DNA from: Dokdonella_A sp051958935
GTDB taxonomy: Bacteria > Pseudomonadota > Gammaproteobacteria > Xanthomonadales > Rhodanobacteraceae
Reading direction: 5' to 3'
Length of the DNA stretch: 11,950 nucleotides
NCBI RefSeq assembly: GCF_051958935.1
Contig: NZ_JBQCFP010000142.1
Coordinates: 1 to 11,950 of the forward strand
How positions within the stretch are numbered: the first letter of the stretch is position 1; each line of letters begins with the position of its first letter. The notes under the pieces are model-generated. The model was not told where the DNA came from. It ran no database searches and worked only from the letters and a program-made list of their open reading frames with translations. This document shows positions 6,631 through 11,950 of this stretch, in pieces. The translations under genes were made by a program, and so were the position numbers.

Positions 6631-6794
6631 ACGGTACGCGCACGCGCGTGCCGCGAAGCGCCGCGATGGTCGCGCATCGCGAGATTGCGGCGGGAATCGC
6701 GCTGCGCGCTCGACCCGCCCTCCGAGGTCTTTGCGTTGCTCGCGGTTGGCTGCGTCTCCGCGCACGGCGGTACGCGCACACGCGCGTGCCGCCG
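6631..6794. repeat. Composite REP-like repeat, copy A
   Basis: This block closely matches 10846-11025 in the same orientation. It is bounded by two hairpins of one family: a degenerate one at about 6630-6653 and a good one at 6766-6793 (GGCGGTACGCGC pairing with GCGCGTGCCGCC, one G-T pair). Between them are CGCGATGGTCGCGC and GAGATTGCGGCGGGAATCGC, followed by GCTGCGCGCTCGACCCGCCC, whose GGCGGG and CCCGCC ends can pair, and GGTCTTTGCGTTGC. Several frames stay open across it because stops are rare at this GC content; none is a gene. Confidence 0.82.
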
Positions 6795-6919
6795 GCCGGC
6801 GCGCTACTGCCATCGCGGCACGCGAACTCGAGGCGAATGGTCACGGGGTAAAGCTCGCAGGCTGGGTCAGGCCCGCAGCGGCGGCTTTCGGCGCTCGCCT
6901 GCGTCGATCCGCCCTACGA

Positions 6920-6947
6920 CTCCCCTCCCGCGAGCGCGGGAGGGGAG
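6920..6947. terminator. Strong hairpin just beyond the beta-helix gene
   Basis: CTCCCCTCCCGC (6920-6931) pairs perfectly with GCGGGAGGGGAG (6936-6947) around a GAGC loop. It lies nine bases past the minus-strand stop at 6956. The 12-bp GC stem could end or protect that transcript, but no U run follows, so it is not a textbook intrinsic terminator. It also belongs to the CTCCCGC/GCGGGAG repeat family. Confidence 0.5.
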
Positions 6948-6955
6948 CCTTCGCA

Positions 6956-9205
6956 TCAAGGCGCCTCGAACCCGCTCTTGAAGACGCGATCGTTGCCGAT
7001 GACCGCGACCGCGTTCGAGTACTCGGACGTGTCGTTCGTCGTGCAGGCCGGGAGGATGATGCCGTTGTTGCCGGCGAAGCACTTCAGCAGCCCCTGCCAG
7101 CCGCCGCCACCCGCGGGCGTGTCGGTCAGCGGCGTGATGTCGGTCGCGGTCATCACGATGCGGCGGCCGACCGCGACACTGCCGAGCGAAGCGGTGCAGC
7201 GACCGCCCGAGCAGGAGGCGCTGTTCGCCGGCAAGCCGCCGACGGTGGTCGTCACGAGCTGCTCGCCGAGGAAGGTCATCGCCGTGGCCGCGGTCGTGGA
7301 TGCCGCATCGATCGAGTAGAACTCCATGCGGAAATTCGCCACGCCGTGCGTGCTGATCGTCCACACCAGCGTCGTGCCACCATCGTTCGTCGGCGGCGCG
7401 GCGCCGCCGCACACGCCGGACATCTCGTTGCCGATGCAGATGTGCGGCGGCGCCTGGTCACGGTTGGCGTAGTTGGCCGGGATTTCCGAATGCGGGCCGT
7501 CGGCCGCGTTCTCCGGATGCTCGAGGTCGATGTCGATACCGGTCAGCGTCTTGGCGTTGCCGAAAATGCGGTTGCGCTGGAACAGGTTGGCCCAGCCGTT
7601 CTGGTCGCCGCCGCCGTTGCGCAGCTTGATGCCGTTGCGCTTGTTCGCGACGATCGTGTTGGCGTCGTTCGCGCCGGGGCCGCCGATGGTGGTCGCGCTC
7701 GCCGCATTGATGTGGATGCCGTCGACGCCGTTACCGAGCGTGAGGTTGCCGGCGAACGCGGGGCTCACGCCGATCGAATTGCCGGTGATGCGCGTGCTCT
7801 GCGTGGAGCTGCCGCGCACCACGATGCCATGACGCGCGTTGGCCGCGATCACGTTGCTGCCGATCTCGTTGCCCGTGGTCGTCACGATGATGCCGTCGCC
7901 GGCATTGCCGTAGGCGGCCGAGTTCAGCGGCGTGCCGGACGGGAACTCGGCGAGGCCGATGGTGTTGCGCAGCACCTTCACGCCGTTACTCGCGCCGGTG
8001 ATGAGGATGCCCGCGCTGTCGCTGCCGAGCGTGTCCGGGAAGCCGTTGTTGTTCGCGCCCTCGTTGTCCGAGATCACGTTGGCCGGACCGATCACGAGCG
8101 AGGTCATGCTCGGGTTGAAGCTCGTCGGATCGGTGTCGGGCTTGGTGTCGGCGACGATGCCGTTCAAGCCGTTGCCGATGTGCACGCCCTGCAGCGTCGC
8201 GCTGAGGCCGATGCGGTTGCCCATGATGAAGTTCGGCAGGAACACCGCGCCTGCATCGACGCGGACGCCGTTGGCGCCGTTGCCGCTGATGACGTTGCCG
8301 GGGCCGATGAGGTTGCCGAAGGTGGAGCCGACCAGGTGCACGCCGTCCGCGCCGTTGGGGATCGCGATGTTGCCGCTCACGTCGGTGCCGATCATGTTGC
8401 CGCTGACGGTGACGGCGGCGAGGTTCTCGCTGAAGATCTCGATGCCGTTCTGCGCGTTGCCGGAGATCACGTTGTTGCTGATGAGGATCGGGTGCAGCGA
8501 TGCCAGCGCAGTCGCGAGGTTGCTCGAGAACGCCTCGATTCCCGAAGCGTCGACCGGCTGCACCGGGAAGTTCTGGTACAGGTTGAGCAGGAAATTGCTG
8601 CTCGTGTCCGGGTAGACGTGCGAGGCCGACACCGAAATGCCGTCGCCGCTGTTCGGCATCGCGACGAGGCCGGTGCCGTTCACGCCGATGAAGTTGCCGC
8701 TGAATACGTAGTCGTGGCCGTTCGCGCTGATGCCCGCGCCGCTGCAATTGCCGATCACGAGGTTGAGCAGCTTCGAGCCGGTCGCACCGTCCGCATGGCC
8801 GAGCCCGGCGGTGCCCGAGTCGGTGAGGTCGAAGCAGCCGTGGCCGTTGCCGTTGATCGTCGCGTGATTGCCGTTGACGGTGAACGGCGCGCGCATCTGC
8901 GTGAGGCTGCCATTGATGATCGTGATCGCCGCCACGCCGATGTTGATCACATGGCTGCCGGAGCGACCGTTGCCGAACTTGATCGCGGCGCGCAGCGTGC
9001 AGTGCGAGGTATCGCCAATGGCGGCGCAGTGATCCGTGATCGCCGGATCCTGGTCGGTGTCGCCACTGGAGTTGACGTTGTAGACGTCGGCCCAGGCCGG
9101 CGCCGCGATCGCGCACAAGAGGCCCATCGCCAGCCAGCGCGCACGGCGGACCGCGCGTGTCGAAGCATGGCCGGTGCGCTCGCGCGCGGGTCGTATCGGT
9201 TTCAT
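6956..9205 (-). CDS. Secreted right-handed beta-helix protein with CSLREA-like start
   Basis: A 749-residue exported protein. The signal peptide has a long basic N-terminus (to about residue 23), a hydrophobic core WLAMGLLCAIAAPAWA, and likely cleavage after Ala39. The mature start DVYNVNSSGDTD leads to Cys60...HCTLRAAI (68-75), a variant of the CSLREA element that opens many secreted beta-helix proteins. From about 95 to 575 run many parallel beta-helix coils of the type NVISGNGANGVRVD, NMIGTDVSGN and NRIFGNAKT. A distal domain (about 600-735) has four cysteines in ICIGNEMSGVC and CSGGRC. The end is DRVFKSGFEAP. The substrate is unknown; no polysaccharide-lyase catalytic motif is evident. 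The start is set by AAGGA about six bases before ATG 9205, and a hairpin follows the gene. Likely role: surface or extracellular adhesin or matrix protein. Confidence 0.87.
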   Translation of the reverse strand: MKPIRPARERTGHASTRAVRRARWLAMGLLCAIAAPAWADVYNVNSSGDTDQDPAITDHCAAIGDTSHCTLRAAIKFGNGRSGSHVINIGVAAITIINGSLTQMRAPFTVNGNHATINGNGHGCFDLTDSGTAGLGHADGATGSKLLNLVIGNCSGAGISANGHDYVFSGNFIGVNGTGLVAMPNSGDGISVSASHVYPDTSSNFLLNLYQNFPVQPVDASGIEAFSSNLATALASLHPILISNNVISGNAQNGIEIFSENLAAVTVSGNMIGTDVSGNIAIPNGADGVHLVGSTFGNLIGPGNVISGNGANGVRVDAGAVFLPNFIMGNRIGLSATLQGVHIGNGLNGIVADTKPDTDPTSFNPSMTSLVIGPANVISDNEGANNNGFPDTLGSDSAGILITGASNGVKVLRNTIGLAEFPSGTPLNSAAYGNAGDGIIVTTTGNEIGSNVIAANARHGIVVRGSSTQSTRITGNSIGVSPAFAGNLTLGNGVDGIHINAASATTIGGPGANDANTIVANKRNGIKLRNGGGDQNGWANLFQRNRIFGNAKTLTGIDIDLEHPENAADGPHSEIPANYANRDQAPPHICIGNEMSGVCGGAAPPTNDGGTTLVWTISTHGVANFRMEFYSIDAASTTAATAMTFLGEQLVTTTVGGLPANSASCSGGRCTASLGSVAVGRRIVMTATDITPLTDTPAGGGGWQGLLKCFAGNNGIILPACTTNDTSEYSNAVAVIGNDRVFKSGFEAP

Positions 9206-9552
9206 GGTGCGTCCTTTTCCTTCCGGGTAGTGAACGGTTCGCGGGCGTCGAGCCCGGCCCCGGGAGTGCTCTCGGGAGCCTCCCATCGGGGTTCAGTAGC
9301 CGATACGAAAAAGAACCGGGGTTGCAGACAGACCGGATGCAAGGTTTTCGCGGGGCGCTCCGACTGCGGCGGCTCCGGCCTTCGGCGCGGACCGCCCGAA
9401 CCTTCGTCGTGGCGCCGATGCGCGAGGTCCGCAGGCGGATCAAGCCGCGCAGCGGCGGATCCGCTCGCGGGCTGCGTCTGCCCGGAAGGGCAACACGCTT
9501 CATGCACGCTGCGTGTCGGCGCCTGGCCCCTTCGGCCGGCGTGCCGCCATGC
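9206..9552. other. Gap between the beta-helix and epimerase-like genes
   Basis: About 350 bases between two minus-strand genes. The part near 9290-9330 has a short A-rich run (GATACGAAAAAGAACC), the least GC-rich point of the gap, and may hold the beta-helix promoter on the minus strand, but I find no convincing -35/-10 pair. Open frames crossing it have no recognisable protein features and are judged chance. Confidence 0.5.
9520..9541 (-). terminator. Possible hairpin after the epimerase-like gene
   Basis: On the minus strand CGCCGGCC pairs with GGCCAGGCG around GAAGG, with one bulged base. It begins 11 bases past the stop at 9553. No U tract follows, so the terminator role is tentative. 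Confidence 0.3.
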
Positions 9553-10680
9553 TCAGGCAGGTCGCGCCCGCCAAGCCTTGAGCAGGTCCGACTCCTGCTC
9601 GGGCGTAAGGCCCGCGCGCAGCTTGGCGCGGCGTTCGGCCGGCTGGCTGCGGAACCAGGCGAGGAGATCGGTGAGCGTGGTCTCGAGCGGGCGGAACGTG
9701 AGCCCGGCGCGGAGCGCACGCGCGTTGCTGACGGCGCCGTAACCGGCCAGGCTGCCCGTGCGCGACACCCAGATCGGCAGGTCGGCACCCTGCGCTTCGA
9801 GGAATGCCGGCGAGACGTGCGTGTACGACGGCTTCGCGCCCGTCGCCTTCTCGCAGGCGTGCAGCAGCTGATCCATCGTCGTCGGTTTCGCGGGGCCGAG
9901 CGCATTGAACGTGCCGAGCGTGCCCGCCTCCGCGAGTCGGATCATCCATTCGCCCAGATCGCGCCCATCGATGAACTGCACCGGGTCGGCGCCGTCGCCG
10001 GGCACCAGCATCTCGCCGCCCTGCCCGACGCGGTGCGGCCAGTAGGTGAAGCGGTCCGTCTCGTCGCGCGGCCCGACGATGAAGCCCGGCCGCACGATCG
10101 TCACGCGCTCGCCGAATTGCCGGTGCGCTTCGGCCTCGCTCAGCGCTTTGAGCGGGCCGTAGAGGCGTTCGAGATCGGCGCGCAGCGATTCCTGCGTCTC
10201 GCCCATCGCGTCCTTGCCTTGGTAGACGGCGAGCGCGTCGCCCTCGTCGATGCCGCGCTTGCTGCCATCCGCGTACGCCGAAATGGAGGAAATGAAGAGA
10301 TAGTGCCCGACCTTGCCGGCGAGCACCCGGCCCGCATCGCGCACCCAGAATGGCAGCGTCGTCGGGTTGTCGATGCACACGTCCCATCGGCGCCCTTTCA
10401 ACGCGCCGAGGTCGCCGGTGTTGCGGTCGCCGAACAATTGTTCGACGTGCCCCGGCCATTCCGGCGACGGCCGCTTGCCGCGATTGAACAGCGTGACCGT
10501 GTGGCCGCGCGCAAGCGCGTAGTTGACCTGGAACGGGCCGGTGAAGCCGGTGCCGCCGAGGATCAGGATGTCGAGCGGCTTGGATGCCTTGCCGACCGGC
10601 TTGGCGTCGCGCGCGAACGCGAGGGACGGCCGCATGGCGGCCAGCGCACCGAGCTTGAGCAGGTCACGGCGAGTGGTCAT
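9553..10680 (-). CDS. Tat-signal NAD-dependent epimerase/dehydratase-like protein
   Basis: A 375-residue extended SDR-type protein. MTTRRDLLKLGALAAMRPSL is a twin-arginine (Tat) signal, consistent with export of a folded, cofactor-loaded enzyme. The Rossmann dinucleotide site is LILGGTGFTG (Gly42, Gly43, Gly45, Gly48). SSIS (131-134) with Tyr174-Gly-Pro-Leu-Lys178 supplies the YxxxK catalytic pair, although Tyr is later in the chain than usual because of an insertion after SAYADGS. IVRPGFIVGPRDETDRFTYW and VQFIDGRDLGEWM are the usual substrate-binding and C-terminal blocks. The substrate cannot be told from sequence. The start at 10680 has GGAGG five bases upstream; the frame upstream is repeat DNA. 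No operon partner is evident. Confidence 0.87.
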   Translation of the reverse strand: MTTRRDLLKLGALAAMRPSLAFARDAKPVGKASKPLDILILGGTGFTGPFQVNYALARGHTVTLFNRGKRPSPEWPGHVEQLFGDRNTGDLGALKGRRWDVCIDNPTTLPFWVRDAGRVLAGKVGHYLFISSISAYADGSKRGIDEGDALAVYQGKDAMGETQESLRADLERLYGPLKALSEAEAHRQFGERVTIVRPGFIVGPRDETDRFTYWPHRVGQGGEMLVPGDGADPVQFIDGRDLGEWMIRLAEAGTLGTFNALGPAKPTTMDQLLHACEKATGAKPSYTHVSPAFLEAQGADLPIWVSRTGSLAGYGAVSNARALRAGLTFRPLETTLTDLLAWFRSQPAERRAKLRAGLTPEQESDLLKAWRARPA

Positions 10681-10845
10681 CGAAGCCTCCGGATGTGTGC
10701 TCGGCGTGGCCGCGCGGCCGGCACCATCATGAGCCATGGGGCGGCCCTGGCCTACCGGTTTCTCGACGAATCGGCATCCGCCCGCGTCGAACCGCAAGCA
10801 CATGGGAATCGCCATGCTCCGCAAGGCCGCGGCGACGCGCGTAGG
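10681..10845. other. Gap upstream of the epimerase-like gene
   Basis: This part of the gap between 10680 and 11157 should contain the minus-strand promoter of the epimerase-like gene. No clear promoter boxes, RNA gene or reading frame with protein-like features can be supported. It runs directly into composite repeat copy B. Confidence 0.45.
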
Positions 10846-11025
10846 GCGGTACGCGCAACGCGCGTGCCGCCGAAGGGCCGCGATGGTCGCGCGTCGCGAT
10901 GGTCGCGCGTGTCGCGAGATTGCGGCGGGACTCGCGCTGCGCGCTCGACCCGCCCTACGCGGTCTTTGCGTTGCCCGCGGCGGGCTCCGAGTGCGCGGGC
11001 GGTACGCGCGCAGCGCGTGCCGCCG
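10846..11025. repeat. Composite REP-like repeat, copy B
   Basis: This is the fuller copy of the block at 6631-6794. A GTAG tetranucleotide (10841-10844) stands at the foot of the first hairpin: GGCGGTACGCGC (10845-10856), loop AAC, GCGCGTGCCGCC (10860-10871). The last hairpin at 10998-11024 has the same arms with loop GCA. Between them, CGCGATGGTCGCGCGT is present twice in tandem (10879-10894 and 10895-10910) but once in copy A, which accounts for most of the length difference. A GCGGCGGG...CCCGCCCTAC segment is a further inverted pair whose complement starts with GTAGGGCGGG. GTAG-headed hairpins are the hallmark of REPs mobilised by RAYT (TnpA-REP) proteins; no RAYT gene is in this window. 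Confidence 0.85.
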
Positions 11026-11156
11026 CCGACCCGCCCCCGGGGCGTGATCCCCCAAGGCGCCCCCGACGACAAGCGACCGCCACCGCTGTCGATCCCCATC
11101 GTCCCCGCTCGTCGTACCCACGAAGCCTTTCCACGGAACCCGAGGGAGCGATCACG

Positions 11157-11657
11157 ATGACCCGAAAAACGGCCACACCTGCCACCCCCGCGCCGCGGAA
11201 ATCACCCAAGGCGTCGACCCATCCCGCCGCCACCGCGCCGCTGCCCGAATCCCTCAACGGCAAAGCCAGCCCCGCCAAGGCGGCCACTGGCGACGCACCC
11301 GTGTTCGCCTACATCGCCAGCCTGCCGCAGCCGCAACGCGCCATCGCCGAACGCATCGACGCCCTCGCCGCGCGCACCTTGCCGGGTCTCGAGCGCAGCG
11401 TGAAATGGGGCATGTCCTATTACGGCGTCGGCGACGGCTGGTGCTTCTGCTGCGGCGCCTTCGCGAGCCACGTGAAACTCATGTTCGTCAACGGCGTCAT
11501 GCTCGATCCCGTACCGCCCGTGACGCCGGTCGCGATGGGCAAGGCGACGCGCGGCGTCGAAATCGCCTCTGCCGATGACATCGATGAACGGCAAATCGCG
11601 GCGTGGATGAAACAGATCACGGCGGTGCCAGGCGTCGGGAAGCGTCCGCAGAAGTAG
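11157..11657 (+). CDS. DUF1801 domain protein
   Basis: A 166-residue protein. The first 46 residues are rich in Thr, Ala, Pro and Lys and look disordered. Residues about 48-155 match the DUF1801 (YdhG-like) fold: VFAYIASLPQPQRAIAERID, LERSVKWGMSYYGVGDGWCF, HVKLMFVNGVMLDP and the ATRGVEI strand, then a closing helix DIDERQIAAWMKQI. Cys96, Cys98 and Cys99 lie close together (WCFCCGAF). Members are small soluble proteins of uncertain function. The start ATG 11157 follows AGGGAG (11143-11148) by eight bases; the frame is open upstream only through the repeat. It may share a transcript with the mini-protein 131 bases downstream. Confidence 0.85.
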   Translation: MTRKTATPATPAPRKSPKASTHPAATAPLPESLNGKASPAKAATGDAPVFAYIASLPQPQRAIAERIDALAARTLPGLERSVKWGMSYYGVGDGWCFCCGAFASHVKLMFVNGVMLDPVPPVTPVAMGKATRGVEIASADDIDERQIAAWMKQITAVPGVGKRPQK

Positions 11658-11788
11658 CCACCGACCATCGGCGCTGGTGCGCCATCCACGCATCGATGAG
11701 CGTCTCCGTCTGCTGCCTGCCGTCGGCGCATACTGGCCGTGGCAAGGCAACCACCCGGTTGCGCGACAGCGCATGAGAGGAGGCGCAG

Positions 11789-11905
11789 ATGAGCAAGGGC
11801 ATGAACCAGAAGAAGCAGGAAAAGAAGAAGCCGGCCAAGACCATGAAGGAAAAGCAGCCCGAGAAGAAGGAAAAGAAGGCGAACAAGAACTTCGCACCCG
11901 CCTGA
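11789..11905 (+). CDS. 38-residue lysine-rich mini-protein
   Basis: ATG 11789 follows AGGAGG (11778-11783) by five bases, the best ribosome binding site in the window. The product starts MSKGMNQKKQEKKKPAK, continues TMKEKQPEKKEKK and ends ANKNFAPA; about 40 percent of residues are Lys. The composition is strongly basic, with AAG favoured over AAA. Small proteins beginning like MSKGMxQKKxxKKKPAKT are recalled from other proteobacteria, which supports a real gene, but no function is known. Nucleic-acid or ribosome association is a guess from charge alone. The preceding 131 bases show no convincing promoter. Confidence 0.75.
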   Translation: MSKGMNQKKQEKKKPAKTMKEKQPEKKEKKANKNFAPA

Positions 11906-11923
11906 CGGCACCGGCATCTACGG

Positions 11924-11950
11924 ACTTCGCCTCTCCGGCTCGCGGGAGAG
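11924..11950. repeat. Partial palindromic repeat at the window edge
   Basis: TTCGCCTCTCCGGCTCGCGGGAGAG is another member of the CTCCCGC/GCGGGAG family, cut by the end of the window. Confidence 0.6.

Noticed and set aside
6589..6981. Similar short peptides encoded in the two composite repeats (for example SRCALDPP)
   Set aside because: The similarity comes from the DNA repeat itself; there is no start signal, and the frames differ in length and continuation.
9202..9507. Minus-strand frame of 101 codons in the gap before the beta-helix gene
   Set aside because: There is no ribosome binding site and no recognisable protein features, and it overlaps the beta-helix start.
6731..9742. Plus-strand frame of 1003 codons opposite the beta-helix gene
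   Set aside because: It is antisense to a protein with a signal peptide and repeated beta-helix coils; its low-complexity Arg/Ala/Asp/Val content has no domain and it begins in a REP repeat.

Overview
The window is GC-rich DNA (GC-ending codons throughout) with clear gamma-proteobacterial, Xanthomonadaceae-like character (Lysobacter, Luteimonas or a relative). The signs are many short palindromic repeats built on CTCCCGC/GCGGGAG, GTAG-headed REP-like hairpins, a secreted beta-helix protein ending in a Phe-x-x-Gly-Phe-Glu tail, and a twin-arginine-exported epimerase-like protein. This taxonomic reading is inference from style, not from a marker gene. No rRNA, tRNA, CRISPR array, transposase or phage gene was seen.

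Layout. 1-356: palindromic repeat cluster with a 77-bp direct duplication. 366-1205 (+): a two-gene unit, an ArsR-type repressor whose start codon sits in a perfect 18-bp palindrome, overlapping an SRPBCC/AHSA1-type gene broken by a one-base deletion near 834. 1206-1385: convergent gap with a 28-bp inverted repeat and a hairpin. 1386-3401 (-): exported serine beta-lactamase-like hydrolase with N- and C-terminal extensions. 3402-3776: divergent gap with another repeat cluster, then a promoter and a dyad for the next operon. 3777-6611 (+): three genes, an SPFH-domain protein with a SHOCT tail, a double zinc-ribbon protein with a C-terminal membrane segment, and an 83-residue membrane protein. 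6612-6955: REP-like composite repeat, copy A. 6956-9205 (-): secreted beta-helix protein. 9553-10680 (-): Tat-signal NAD-dependent epimerase/dehydratase-like protein. 10681-11156: REP-like repeat, copy B. 11157-11657 (+): DUF1801 protein. 11789-11905 (+): 38-residue lysine-rich mini-protein with a strong ribosome binding site. The window ends inside another palindromic repeat.

How the genes relate. The ArsR/AHSA1 pair is a common autoregulated arrangement. The SPFH, zinc-ribbon and small membrane proteins look like one membrane-associated module. The first two resemble YdjI and YdjG of the Bacillus subtilis ydjFGHI membrane-stress operon, here without PspA and with an unrecognised third partner. 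The remaining genes look like separate envelope or accessory functions spaced by repeats. The most promising candidate for an incompletely described system is the three-gene SPFH module. The most unusual non-coding structures are the two composite REP repeats and the operator that contains a start codon.
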